From NCBI GenBank assembly GCA_963971305.1, contig OZ020313.1, positions 25,894,602-25,958,601 of the forward strand: 64,000 nucleotides of DNA, written 5' to 3'. The notes below the pieces were generated by a model. It did no database searches, was not told the origin of the DNA, and worked only from the letters and a program-made list of their open reading frames with translations. Source of the stretch: Arcuatula senhousia (taxonomy: Eukaryota; Mollusca; Bivalvia; Mytilida; Mytilidae). Shown piece after piece: positions 11,760-24,140 of the stretch; position 1 is the stretch's first letter, and each line of letters begins with the position of its first letter. The position numbers were made by a program, and so were the translations under genes.

Positions 11760-14335
11760 AAGTGACCACCCGTCCGTCCTTCCGTTACACCTCAAGGTAC
11801 CCATCTCTTGTCCACTAAACCTCAAAAACTCTCAATGGATTTTCATGAACTTTCACACAATTCTTATAAGATAATGTAGATGTGTTACTTCTATTTTAGA
11901 ATTTGATTAAATTGACTTTTGATGTTTCCAATAGAACAACTTGGACTTATAGGCGAGCGGCGGAAAGGGTCTTGAAAAAAATTTAAATTACCCATAAACC
12001 TCATGGGATATTTTTACCTATATTCATTTGATAGTTTAATATTTCAGCTTTAATAATATCGATGTTTGCCATTTGGAATCTGGTCAGAACAAGAAAAAAT
12101 TAAAGGTCAAAAGTCACTACCCAAAATCTTAAAGTTTGAGTCTGCAAACATTAAGGCAACTAAAATGTTACAAAATGTGGTTAAAAGTTAGAAAATAAAG
12201 ACTAAATATTACTTACATATATAAGTGAATATAAATCATTCACTTTTGGTCTCCTTAAAGAAATTCATTACGTCAATTTTTTTATTTTTAGAAAAGGGTC
12301 AAATTATTTTGATTTTTGTGTATAAAAGTTTGAATTGCGAAAAAAAGAATTCACATTTTCACTCACTTTTTTACCTCTATTTGTAAAACATTATCTTATC
12401 TTTCGTTTGTAACAAAAATAAATGGTTCAAATGTGTTCATTGACTCAAAAACACCACATTTGTGGATTATACCAGAATATTAGGTTTTTAATAAAAAGTG
12501 TACTGAGTTACGGAATAGGAATAGGAATAAAAAACCAACAACAATATCTTAAATCCAACTAGTTAAGTAGAGAACAATAACTTTGCACAGAAAAAAAGAG
12601 AGAAAATCATCGAAAAACTAACTAAAAAACACATAAGAGTTAAGTGGCGAATAGAGGTTTTAAAAACTTTTAAGTTTTATAAATTAATAACAAACCTTTG
12701 GCGATATTTTGGACTTAATAAAGAGATAAGAGTTTTGGCTTTCAGAACATATTAGTTTGACGCCTCTAAAAGGGTCAGAACATTGTGCAATTTGAGCTCA
12801 AAGATTAGACATTTTTAAGCGTGAAGTCATAAGTTCAAAAGACGATCAAATCAATGTACATTGACGGCTCCAGCAGGTGGGGTGTTCCGGGAGCCCCTTA
12901 ATGTCGCTTAGTGACAAAATGTTTAAAAAAAATCTTAAAGATTTCAGGCAAAACTGTCATGAACATCTTCAACAACAATGCTTTATGTAGAGCCCTCCCC
13001 CTTTTTTCGAAAATTTCTTGATTTGCTCCTGGATGCTTACGTGCACAGTTTATACTTTTAGTTTCAAATAGATAGTCTAGTAACATAATTTCAAATATTT
13101 TTGCCAAAATATACGGCATTAATTTATTGTTTTTCTGCAATCGAATTTTTATTCAGTTCAACATATAATTCACACGCAGCGAAATTTTGCATTGTACATA
13201 TATCAAAATCATTTCAATATGTGGATCGTGTCTTTCTGGCACATATTCCATATTCTTTCGTATTTAATATCAAACGCACCTCAAAAGTCAAGTACACCTT
13301 TCACAAATTTTTAAAACTTTGCTTTTATCAAACATCGCAGGTTAAAAATAAAAGCAAAGACCCAATAATAAATTTCTTGTGTTCACACAAACCCAAAACT
13401 AGCACATATTCTTCATAATTACACCAAAAAATGAAAATTCTTACAAGTACTAATCAATCAGAATATAGTTAAAATGTAAATACGGGACACTCCGACAGTT
13501 TTCCGAGTCATCTGCAGTCAATTTTCTCAAAATCTTACATATTCAATTAAGTATAACTTTATTATCATTCGTCAGAAGTATGCAGTTTTAACTAAAAAGT
13601 AGCCTTACAACATTTTCTTGATCTAAGAATACAATTTGTTTGATTTAAATGACAATTAATGTTGCAAAAGTTAAAATTAACGTGTATTTTTGCTACTTTT
13701 ATTCGTGATTTTTAATTCGATAAAAATTGTAGAAAACTATTATTGTTTTTGAAAATTTCAATTGCAAGCAAAGAATTGAGCAAAGATGTGATTTACAATT
13801 TTTTTCGTGTGTGTGTTTTTTAGGTAAAAAAAATAATTTTAAAAATCAAGCCGTTAAAGATTTTCATAGGGTACACGTACAAAACAACATTTTTTTTTAT
13901 ATCTTCTGACCATATTCGACTTGTCAAACATATATATCCATAAAATAAAATAATCAACCTTTTATTTGAGTTCAAAAAATCTCATGAGGTTTTTGGGTAA
14001 TTTAAACTTTTTAATTAGACGACTTTTTCGATATCCGCCGCTCGCCTATTAGCAATTAGATGAAAAGGGGGTTGCCGTTTGTTATCTATTTTTCTCCTTT
14101 AACCCCTTAATGGATTTTCATAAAAGATTCACACAATCTTTTTAACATAATGTAAATGTAAACCTCTTAATTTTAAATTTTAACTCATTGAGTTTTTGGT
14201 TCCCCATAGCAAACACATGGACTTATCCATTGATGACAAGAAGGTATCCATCTCTTATCCGTTTCTCCTCCTAAACCCCTAACAATGTAAATGTGTACCT
14301 TCTATTTGTAAGCTTGATCTGATTGATTTTGGAGG
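11760..14335. repeat. Old tandem-repeat element split by a later insertion
   Basis: The flanks 11760-11949 and 14049-14335 carry the same unit (AATGGATTTTCATGAACTTTC-like, then a T-rich stretch and a TGGACTTAT-like end). The left flank opens with a CGTCCGTCCTTCCG simple repeat, as other elements here do. The two parts are separated by the 2.1-kb element at 11950-14048. Confidence 0.5.
11950..14048. mobile_element. 2.1-kb TIR element with TTA target duplication
   Basis: The left end TAGGCGAGCGGCGGA and the right end TCCGCCGCTCGCCTA are exact inverted repeats. About 40 bases further in, the similarity resumes on both sides with TTTAAATTACCCA and AACCTCATG. TTA precedes the left end (11947-11949) and follows the right end (14049-14051), the kind of 3-bp duplication known from PIF/Harbinger transposons. 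The very AT-rich interior has two modest open frames (12898-13140 minus, 13101-13418 plus) with no recognisable transposase, so it is probably non-autonomous. The superfamily call is an inference. Confidence 0.65.
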
Positions 14336-14484
14336 TTTCATGGACTTGGCCATTAGACGACAATGAAGAATGTAGGAATTCTTACGCCATTACCTTCACT
14401 AACAAAATGCATGAGAGAAACTCAGTAGATGTCAAAATGTTATATCCACCGACATATATCCGAGATAATATCAAAATACAAAAT

Positions 14485-14695
14485 TACCGTGGATTCATTT
14501 ATTTTCGTGGGTACCGATTGTCGTGGTTTGGTGAATAAGTATCAGTTCGAGGATTCTTAATTCCGTGGTTCTTATTCTGCAGCATACACACCAATGTTAA
14601 ATTTCCTTTTCGTGGGATATCAAATTTCGCGATTCAAGGCTACCCACGAAAACCACGAAAATTGATACCCCGCTAAGAATAATGAAACCACAGTA
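14485..14695. mobile_element. MITE with TACYGTGG...CCACAGTA ends
   Basis: It begins TACCGTGGATTCATTTATTT and ends AATGAAACCACAGTA, with CGTGGGTA and TACCCACGAAAACCACG mirrored inside. It is about 210 bp and non-coding. Sister copies are at 27804-27998, 37646-37850 and 52164-52380, and an older one at 21880-22075. Confidence 0.75.
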
Positions 14696-15167
14696 ATACC
14701 AAAACGGATATAAAAACGGATAGTTTGGTTATGGTATATGCATTTTTCAGGAGTTACTTCTCGTCAGCAGCAATAGAATCAAAACATTGGAAGGTCAAAA
14801 ACCAAAAGTATTGAATAAAAAGTACCCAAAACTAAGAAAGCTCAACAAGGAAAGCCTTATCAAGCACAGAGGATATTGACCATGTGTAATACAAGGAAAG
14901 AAACCTCATGTATTAAACAATTTTGAATTTCACAATTGGGTTCTTCAACGATAAAAAAGTATCAAAATTTATTCGTAAATTCGCTTCAGACAAGTCTGAC
15001 GACCAGGCTTGTGATTACCCTCGGGGTCCTCTACCAGCATTGTACAGGGGTAAAATTATACACATAAAACTTTTTATACTGCTATTAATGTATTGAAAAT
15101 TGTCACCCAGCTAGGACATCAAGGTCATGGTCAAAAGATTCAAATGCAGTTGTGCTTAGTTACTTAA

Positions 15168-15884
15168 ACAAGAGGCCCCCAGGAGCCTGAATCGCTCACC
15201 TGATCTCTTATGCTAAAGCTTCTTACCTAGTGTGCAACATGGTCTACATGTACTTGGTAAGTAGCTTAAAAGAAACTAGTAAGGATAGATCAATAATGCA
15301 AAGTTACAAAGCTTTCCATTTGAAAAAAAAAACAAGCTAAAATTGATTGAAAACAGTTAAAGAGGGATTACTCTATAAAGGTTGATCTGACAATTTTGAT
15401 CCTGAAATCATTTTCATAGATCTTAATGAGCTGAACAATTTTGCAATGCTAACCTTTCCTCTAGCACTTACGGCTTAAAGATAAAGCCCAAAAACTGTGA
15501 AAATGGTCAATTAAGATGGTTAAAGGGAAATAACTCCTATAAAGAGCCGTCCCATAACTTCGACTCAATGGAGAGTTTTGTAGAGATTTTGATGCTGAAG
15601 AAGGAGGGTTGCTTCAGATATTCTCTATCTCTTATCCTTTTTGAGATATAAGCTAAACACTATGGTCTGACCCCCCTGGTTTGTTTTTAACAACGGTGGC
15701 AATGTTGGTTGGTCGGCATGCACAAATTTCACAAACTTGGTAGAGGACATCCTAAAGATCAAATGTACAAAGTTTGAAAGCAATCCCTTTAGTGGTTTCA
15801 GAGAAGAAGATTTTTTAAGACTACGGACGACGGACGCCTAGCGATGACAATAGCTCACATGACCCTACGGGTCAGGTGAGCTGA
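15168..15884 (+). mobile_element. GCTCACCTGA element, single-unit copy
   Basis: It opens ACAAGAGGCCCCCAGGAGCC, then AATCGCTCACCTGA, and closes GGGTCAGGTGAGCTGAT. The 715-bp interior holds one copy of the unit repeated in the larger element at 24551-26030, and a GGACGACGGACG simple repeat lies about 50 bp from the right end. A fragment resembling the 174-bp unit of 30830-31748 lies just to its left (15070-15165). Confidence 0.75.
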
Positions 15885-15954
15885 TAAAACTAGTTTAACC
15901 CCGCCACATTTTATATGTGCCTGTCCAAAGCCAGGAATCCTTGTCAAAGCTTTT

Positions 15955-16390
15955 GTTTGTCCTTGTCATCTTTCTGTTTTTGTTTTGAAATGGGCGTTTC
16001 ATTGATGATTAAGGGATTGGTTTTGAAACTTATGTATTGTATTTTTAGTCTTGGGCCAATGCAAGACGGCGAGCAGCGACCTCTAGTCACGTTGAAGACT
16101 GCTTACTGTTTTCCATTGTGATTTCTTAAATTGCCGTTTCTTTATGTTTATTTGTGTCGCGTACATTTATTCCTCATTTCTTTATCGTCTATTAGATGCG
16201 ACAACCATGCAGACCTAAAACCTATGGTCACTTAAAATCACATGTGTTTGGAGATGGTTTAATTAGAAATGTTACATTGCTGTTAATGTATTGGAAATTG
16301 GTAGTCACTCAAACAAGGTCAAGGTCAAAATATTGTGATTCACTGCCAATTATGACCGATTTCATCAACCTAGGACTTTAAATTCTTGAC
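15955..16390 (+). repeat. Retroposon-like tail and a repeat-unit fragment
   Basis: 15955-16195 resembles 22765-22985 and, more weakly, 63470-63590: a TTGAAG-GCT-TGTTTT-CATT core, then a conserved CACTTATTCC-like segment and ATCTTCTAT. This is probably the 3' part of an old retroposon. From about 16250 to 16390 there is a decayed copy of the 174-bp unit of the CAAGAGTTAACAC family. Confidence 0.45.
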
Positions 16391-16704
16391 ATTATGAATT
16401 TGCTAAAAAAACTTTTAGAACTAAGGAGCATATTCATGCACCTGATACAGTACCAAGTTAATTCAATTTTACACCAATAGAGTGCTCTTTTAAGGATGTT
16501 GGAGGGCCAACTTTTGAGAATTTTGACATTTTTTTCAGAATCCTTATTTTTTTTCCATCAATAAAAGGCTTTTTATTTTTGCACAGCACCCCCAGTTTCT
16601 CTCTTGTTTAAGGTCTTCATTGCATCATAAATATCGGTTTTACATTTTTTCTAAAATCATATCACTTTTTTTCACAGGTTTAAACAGTTTAACTAATGTT
16701 AAAG

Positions 16705-18062
16705 CTATGAAAAGAGGCTCACATATAGCCTGGATCGCTCACCTGACTTCAATGACTGATCGAATGAAATTAATTTGGGGTACCTGGCTGAGTTGAAAAA
16801 CTCCCAATAAATAATCATCATACAATTTCACCTTATAATGAAGGCTTTTGAAGAACACATATAGCCAAACGTTCAAGCAAACAAAAGCTTCTCTTAATCT
16901 TTATACGTTAAATCTGCAAGTAAATAACCCAAAACTTGTCAATTAGGGGCCATAACTTTTGACAGGGGGTCATATGACAGCTTCAGGCTTATGGATATTT
17001 TTGAGAAGCTAATTGAACTGAATATTTAAGCAACATTTTTTCTCTATCTGTAACAGATCTCATTCTGTAGGTCAAATACACGAAAAAACACCTTTAATAA
17101 GGGGTCATCTGACAATTTTGACTGAAATCATTTTTGTAGATCTCAATGAGCTTCTGAGTGACAATACTCCAAAGCTAACTTTTCCTCTAGATCTAGCACT
17201 TGGGGTTTTCTAGACAAAGTCCAAAAACTGAACATGGTCAATTTTGACGATTAAGGAGAGTCTTGTAGATCTTTTTGTGCGGAAGAAGGAAGGTTGCTTC
17301 CGGTTTTCTCTACTATACTTTTTGAGCTATAAGCTTAAAACAATGGTTTGACCCTCCCCCATTACCGTCCTATTTTAAGCAACGGCGGTCATGTTGATTG
17401 GTCATCGTGCACATATTTCACAAACTTGGTTAAGGACATCTTAAAAATCAAATGTTCAAAATTTCAAAGCAATCACTTTAGTAGCTTCAGAGAAGAAGAT
17501 TTTTTTTTTTAAAAACAGTTAAAATTGATAGAAAAACAGTTAAAGGGGAATAACACTTAAACGGTTGGTCTGACAATCATTTTTGAGCTTCACAATTCTC
17601 CAATGCTACCTTTCCTCTAGCCAGTTTAAGGGGAAATAACTGCTATAAGGAGTTGCCCCACAACTTTGACCCAATGGAGATGTTGAAGAAGGATTGTTAT
17701 GTTTCAGATTTTCTCTATCTCCTTTACCTTTGAGCTATAAGCTAAAGACTATGATTCAACCCCCCTTGTTCTATTTTTGGCAATGGCGGTCATGTTGGTT
17801 GGTTTGTGTGTACAAATTTCACAAACTTGGTCTGAGAAAATTATATCGAGTTATATTTAGTTTAATTATCTCAGACTTGGTAGAGGAAATCCTAAAGATC
17901 AATTGTACAAAATTTCAAAGCAATCCTTTCTGTGGTTTCAGAGAAGAAGATTTTTGAAGAAAAGTTAACGGACGAGTGTCTAACAACAGACGACGAAAGT
18001 AGAGGGGCATATAGTGTTCGGGTCCGTTCGTCCGTCTGTTCGTCCGTTCGTCTGTCCGTCCC
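16705..18062 (+). mobile_element. Decayed GCTCACCTGA element plus start of a GGGGCATATAG element
   Basis: It starts near 16705 with a worn GAGGCTC...GGATCGCTCACCTGA edge and contains about two and a half internal units (GGTTTGACC...CATGTTG, each near 430-490 bp). At 18003 a different terminus, AGGGGCATATAGTG, is followed by GTCCGTTCGTCCGTCTG simple repeat; the same terminus appears near 40495. The right end of the first element has apparently been lost at this junction. Confidence 0.55.
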
Positions 18063-18094
18063 AAATCCCATATTTAATTCACACTAACTGACAG

Positions 18095-18790
18095 ATGCAA
18101 CATCAATCATATTGGTATGGTAGGTGCATCTAGTGATGATAAGAACATTGCATGCTTCGGATGCTGGATGTGACCTATATTTTCCGCATGAATGATCGCG
18201 TACAGAAAAATGGCGAAAGTCTATTCCCACTTAATGACAAGTGCCACATCAACCATATTGGTATGGTATGTGCACCAAGTGATGCTAAGCACAATGCATG
18301 CTTCGGATGCTGGCTGTGACCGATATTTTCCGCATGAATGACCACTTATAGAAAAATCCTTCTTTCTGACAAGTGCCATAGCGACCATTTTGGTATGGTA
18401 GGTGCACCTAGTGATGCTTAGCACAATGCATGCTTCGGATGCTGGATGTGACCTATATTTCCGCATAGTTGGCCTCTTAAAGAAGAGTGGTTAAAGTCCA
18501 TTCCCACTTACTGACATGTGCCACATCTACTATATTGTTATGGTAGGTGCGCCTATAGTGATGCTAAGCACAATGCATGCTTCAGATGCTGGCTGTGACC
18601 TAGAAGTATGGTTTAAGTCCATTCCTTTTTACTGACATGTGCCACATCAACTATATTGGTATAGTAGGTGCACCTAGTGATACTTAGCACAATGCATGCT
18701 TTGGATGCTCGCATTGACCTATATTTGCCGCATGAATGACCACTTATAGAAGAATGGTTAAGTTAAAGTCCATTGCTTCTGATTGACAAG
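18095..18790. repeat. Tandem array, five units of about 120-147 bp
   Basis: CATGCTTCGGATGCTGG or a close variant recurs at 18151, 18298, 18429, 18576 and 18695, each preceded by GGTAGGTGCACCTAGTGATG-like sequence. Units are 80-90 percent alike by eye. A single reverse copy sits in a METTL1 intron at 49855-50050. An open frame across two units on the minus strand is repeat-derived. Confidence 0.8.
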
Positions 18791-18799
18791 TGCCTTAAT

Positions 18800-19713
18800 A
18801 GCAACCATGTTGATGCTTTAGTGATTGCGGAAAAAAGTAGATGTTGCGAGATGGGGCATTATGTATTTTGGACATATTCTTGTTCCCTTATGATTTCAGG
18901 CATAAATTTCAAAATCTCATCACTCAATGCTAGGTTATTTGGTCTTTATAATTTTCGCTATAGCATCTCAGGTGTGTCTTATTATAAAAAAGATCTGATG
19001 AAGTAAAATATGTCCTGATTTTGTAAAACAGGAAGTAGGTGGGCAACAGATCTGAAATCGAATCCCACATTATGGGACCCCACTTTGATTCTGTATACCA
19101 TATATCAAGTGGCTGTGGTTAGAAGTTGCTGAGACACTGTTACAGAAATTTCTTCCCCTGCCCGTCCGACATTCACCATTTTATAAACTGGATTTTTATT
19201 TTTCAGTGAATCTGGCCAAGAATGCCGATCAGACACAGTCAGAATTGTTTCTCTAGGATTCATGGATATATGCACTTTTTTGGTAATTAAGCTTTTTATA
19301 ATTTAGCTTTCAATTTCATGATTGTGATAATGAGTTGCAGAAGTTGCACAAAAACCTCAGCGATGTATCAAACTGCATTGTAATGCAATCTTAGATCTCC
19401 ATGCCTCTGGTCTTGGAACTGTATAAAAACCTCAGCAATTGCTTGTATTACATGAACTAGTACTGCAATCTCCATGCTTCTGGTCTTGGAACCATAAAGC
19501 CAATTAACCAACGATTTTGTTCTTTATGCCTGTGCTACAAGTGGTACCAGTAGTCAGGACCATTGCAATTTCTGATTGTAAATATCAAAACTTAACTGTC
19601 TAAAGACACAGGTAATATTTTTTTTATCTATTAATTATTTTTGTGGTTTAAGAAGAAAAAAAGACAACACAGTTTTATCACTTTCTTCACAAGAATAAAA
19701 TATCAAAACATTT
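18800..19713. other. Region downstream of H6PD, no gene seen
   Basis: It contains the 3' flank of H6PD (minus strand) and unclassified sequence. A short CTGGTCTTGGAAC duplication lies at 19408-19495, and a reverse copy of the dispersed CAGGACCATTGCAA signature at 19524-19580. No clear AATAAA for the minus strand was found close to the H6PD stop. Confidence 0.4.
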
Positions 19714-22700
19714 TCACACCAAAACATTTTCTATATTTGGAAACCAAGCCTCATTATCAAAATAGAAAGTCATGTTTCCATTGGCTGGTTTTACCCCTTG
19801 TATGGGGTATCTTGAAGGATTTCTATCAACTAATAAATCTGAAATAATTTGTCTTTTATGTGATCCTGTGGCTAAAACTGATATATGCTGTGCTTGGTTT
19901 ATCAAAGAGTAGGTAAATGTCATTCTTTTAAAATCTAACTTGCTATCTTGTGTGTAAGTAACAAATTTATCATTCTCCTTTATATTTTTAGAATTTGGCA
20001 TAAGTGAAGCAGTATGCCCATCACTGCCTAAACCAAGCACAATATAATTAATTTTAAGATTAGTAAAATGTTTCAATTCATCCTCATAGATTTTGTCCCC
20101 ATGGTGATCCTCTTTACATAAATGTCCTAAATTTTGAACTGGCATAGGATGAATATTCTGATATGGAATATCAGCATGTCTTAAAAGTTCTTTTTGTAAA
20201 AGATTAAAATTAGAATTTCTGTCATTAAATGTAACACATCTTTCATCGACAAGCCAAATATGAATCTGTTGCCATGGTAACATTAATTGTCTTAGAGCTT
20301 CGAAAAGTTTTTTTGAAGTTTTCCCACCTGACACAGCTAAATGAAATTCTTGTTTGGTCTGCAATGTCTGCCAAATAAATTCTTGAATATGATTCACTAA
20401 AGATTTGAGCAAATCACTTTCCGGTTTTACCACTAACGGAAAACCCAAATATGAAGACGGAAGTCCAGAAAAAATAGAAGAATCTGTAGAAAGTTTTTCA
20501 TTGTCTGTTCTTATCAAACTTGGTCTTATAAAATGCAGCTCATCCTGTTTTATAACAAAATTAAGGGAAGGATCACCATTTTCAATGTACCTTCTGGGAA
20601 GCACAGAGGCTGAATTTTCAATGGGTTTTGACCAGATTTTCCAAAGTTTTGTTAACCTTTCCGTACTGACAAAGGCTGTTTTCTTTCCAAGGTATAGATC
20701 TTCTACCACAGCGGCATATGCATTATGGTCTTCAATAGGTACATAGAAATGAAAATCGTTTATACTTTGTCCATAAAGATCATTATGCTTAGTGGAAATA
20801 ACAAGTTCTTTTAAAGTGTCTGGAAGATACGGCTTAAATAAGCTCTTAGATACAAGTATTCCAGGTGAGGGCAACTGGTTTGGATTAATTTGAAAAATTA
20901 TTTGTCGTAGTGTGTCGTAATTTGATCCATTTAACCTATTACAACCAGAAACACAGAAAATATCATTTTTAAACATGATTCTAATGAAACTTGATCTCTC
21001 TCCCAACTCTTTACCAGACATCATAACAATAGGTACACCATACCACCTTGAATTTTGAATTTTCAGAAGAGCACTTGCAAATGTTGGAGTTTTCATTGAT
21101 TGTGATGTGTTATCTTTTTCATCGGCAGCTTGTTGTAAGTAACTTTGATACTGTCCAAGGAGAAGGCTCTTTACCTCAACTTTATCCAAGAGATCTAACC
21201 TCTTTTGATCTACTGATTTCTGGTCATTGATGTCAAAGGGTAAATCCATGGTAACAAGGGCAAGTAACTCTGTCAAGTGATTCTGCATTACATCCCTTAC
21301 TACTCCATACTGATCATAAAATTCTATTCTACCTAAAATGAAAATAATATTTCAATTATCAAAAGGCTGTCTAGTTTGATAGTTTATGAAAGTATGTAAA
21401 AGGAGTAAATGAACATGAGACCATAACAAATATGTAGACTCCAACTGCCAATTAAATTTTAAGAGCTGTATGGCCATTTTAAAATTTTATTTTTAATTGA
21501 TGTTATGACCAAGTTCAAATAGCAATTTGTTACTTTTTTACATCAAAATTTCTATGGAAGAGGTAGACTTTGCACTGTAAAACCTTATTCAAACAAAATC
21601 TGTTTTCCATACACTGCTGCAGTTTTATTTTTGGTACATTATTAATCAGGGGCCGTCCAGAAATTTTCGAAAGGGGGGGGGGTCCACAAAATGGGTTCTG
21701 TGGGCCAAAGGGGGGGGGTTCCAGGTTCCATACCAATTTTGCTGAAAATCTACACAAAACTTTTAAAATTTCTGAGGAAAGGGGGTCCGACCCCCAGAAC
21801 CCCCCCTGGATTCGCCACTGATTATTTGCTATTCTGTCCTGTTATTTTCTAATTGCATGGTGTTACTGTTAGTGTATAAATACTTATTTTTATTGGGATA
21901 AAATTTCGTGGTTTAAAGCACAAAACTGAATTGGTGGGGACAAATTTTCATGGATTTGTTATTTTGATTTACACTCTTAAACTAAACATTTTAAATTCGA
22001 GGCAATTTAATTTCGTGGATTTTTCTTACCCACGAAAAAAACGAAAATTAATAATCCCCACAAATATTTCTGCTTTTAAAGTATATATTTTGCTTCTTCT
22101 TAAAACTTTTTTGACATAGCTAATTTTAAAATGGTGTCAGGAAAGTGTTGGAAATTTGGTTTTGCAGATTATTTTAATTGTCAAATCTTATAAGAGTTCA
22201 GCATACATATTGTTAAATCTACAAACTCATTGGCTTTTTGTAACATTTTACCAACCTTTAACCCCTATAGATTCTTTCATGACTATTTCTATTCTTTCGA
22301 CATTCCTATTATTTAGAAGATGTTCCATTTTTTCTCTATTGACCATCCTGAAATAAACAGGTGATTACGGTACATGTGAATAATATTATTTGTAAAAACA
22401 CATCAAATCTGTAAAAATAAAGCATTGCATTCTTAATGTATATGTAGTACAAAACAAATGTGCAAAATTGTATTCATTTCCTTTGAAGTTTTTTCAAGTA
22501 AATATAAGGTTTTTAACATTCTAGTTCCAACAAAAAATATCTAAAAGGTTGTAATTTGCAGTATTAATGTCAGCAAATTTATTTTCATTTGTCAAGTAAA
22601 AGTTTTCATGTGGTGCAACTCTAAAACATAAAATTAGAACAAAAGTAAGAATTATTTGAATGCCTTATTTTTGTCTTGTGTGCATTTCATCATGGCCTTT

Positions 22701-24103
22701 AGAATGCATGAATTAAATGGTTTGTACCATGTTGTACTGTGTATGTGATGATGTTCACTGTATTCCCGCCAGGAATCTTTCAAAGCATTTGTTTATACTC
22801 GTCATTTTGATATTGAATTGTATGCATTTTTGCTGACCTTTGGCTAACTGCAAAACAATGAGCAGCACCTACTGGCTTTGTTGAAGGCGGCTAGCTGTTT
22901 TTCATTATGGTCTTTTTGAACTGCCACTTGTTTATAGTGGCTGTGTTACATACACTTATTCCACATCTTAAATATCTTCTATAAATAAAACTTTTAAAAC
23001 AAAGTAAAGTTCCAATCAAATATCAGTGGCAGATCCAGAGGGGGGGGTTTGGGGGTCGGAACCCCCCCTTTCCTCCGAAATTTTTAATTTTTTGTGTAGA
23101 TTTTCAGCAAATTGGCCTGAAACCCCCCCCTTTGGCCCACAGAACCTAGTATGTGGAACCCCCTTTTCGAAAATTTCTGAATCAGCCCCTGAATATTTCT
23201 AACTGTGTCTTACAAATGTTACTGAAATTGTCAAAAGTACATAGATTTATAAGCCACACATAAAAAGTGATTTTTTTCTGGTATTTGATACATGCTTGAT
23301 ATAAATCATAGCATGTACAGGGTGTACAAGTGAATATCATTGACTTTCACATAAAATGTACATAACATGCATAAATCCAGTACAAATGGTACTTGTGATA
23401 AAATTTACCAAACTGTATAATTCTTTTACCTGAATGGAAGGATATTTTTAACCACAGATTTTCCCAGGTAATGGTCCACTCTATAAATATCTTCTTCAAC
23501 ATAGTATTTATATATATCCGCCGCCATTTTCTCTGCAGATGATTGGTCTCGGCCAAATGGCTTCTCTAAAACTAGTCTAGTCCAACTGTTTTGGTTGGCA
23601 TGGTAACAGCAATTATAAAGTTTGTAAGATGTGTCTACATATGCACTCGGGGCAATTGCTAAGTAAAAAATTCTACCCACTGAAACATCAGTTTTTTTCA
23701 GAGAGTCTAAAAATTGTTTCAGATCTTCAAAATCATCTTCTGTTTTTGTCCTTATGTATTGGAGGCTTTCAATAAAACTCTGTCGCTTAGCAACACATTT
23801 GGTATCGTCTTTGTCACATTTTATCTTATCCTGCAAAATTTCATTGGTCAATTTTGTACCTTCTTTGGAAAGAGTTCTACCACATGCAATAAATCTAAAA
23901 GTTGAATTTGAAGAATGATATTTCATAAAAAGTTTGAAAAATGAACTCCATAGATATTTTTTAGATAAGTCACCATTTGCTCCAACCAAAACAATGTCGG
24001 TATGATGATTCTTTACATTAACTGTATGAATGGATTGAAAAATCAGGATTAAAGTTGCAATTGAAAGCCCAAGATACATGATAGTTTTTCTTTTATATCT
24101 CAT
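19714..24103 (-). CDS. H6PD: GDH/6PGL endoplasmic bifunctional protein (hexose-6-phosphate dehydrogenase)
   Basis: This enzyme catalyses the first two steps of the oxidative pentose phosphate pathway inside the ER, supplying NADPH to lumenal reductases. Exons are 24103-23430, 22347-22256 and 21332-19714; phases agree and give 794 residues, close to the human 791. An in-frame TGA four codons upstream supports the ATG at 24103. Residues 9-25 are hydrophobic, as in a signal peptide or anchor. GANGDL at 41-46 is the NADP-binding loop, EKPFG at 180-184 a conserved G6PD motif, DHYLGK at 210-215 the substrate lysine motif, and H274 in QNH the catalytic base. From about 560 on is the 6-phosphogluconolactonase domain, with SGGKTSKKLF, WLVDERC and GLGSDGHTASLMP. 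The C-terminus lacks a KDEL-type signal. The reading frame has no breaks and the gene looks functional. Both introns carry MITEs. Confidence 0.95.
21646..21821 (-). mobile_element. CAGTGGCGGATCCAG MITE in H6PD intron 2
   Basis: About 176 bp between a TCAGGGGCCGTCCAGAAATT edge and a TGGATTCGCCACTGA edge, with long G and C runs beside each. Same family as 23023-23192 and 57976-58143, with a worn partial copy at 63330-63445. It is non-coding. Confidence 0.7.
21880..22075. mobile_element. Worn TACTGTGG-family MITE in H6PD intron 2
   Basis: Mirrored AAATTTCGTGGTTTAAAGC and TTTCTTACCCACGAAAAAAA-like segments, spaced as in 14485-14695, mark an older copy whose tips are degraded. Confidence 0.5.
22765..23192. 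repeat. Retroposon-like tail followed by a CAGTGGC MITE in H6PD intron 1
   Basis: 22765-22985 is the better preserved copy of the tail described at 15955 (TTGAAGGCGGCTAGCTG, later CACTTATTCCACATC and ATAAATAAAAC). It is followed at 23023-23192 by a 170-bp MITE running from CAGTGGCAGATCCAGAGGGG to CAGCCCCTGA, opposite in orientation to the copy at 21646. Neither touches the splice sites. Confidence 0.6.
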
Positions 24104-24140
24104 AAATGGTACATTTCATGGTCTTGATACTGATATGGAT

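Noticed and set aside
12898..13418. Two frames inside the 2.1-kb TIR element as a transposase
   Set aside because: No DDE, helix-turn-helix or zinc-binding pattern can be seen; they overlap on opposite strands.
18095..18790. CRISPR-like regular spacing
   Set aside because: Whole units repeat, not short repeats with unique spacers, and the host is a eukaryote.
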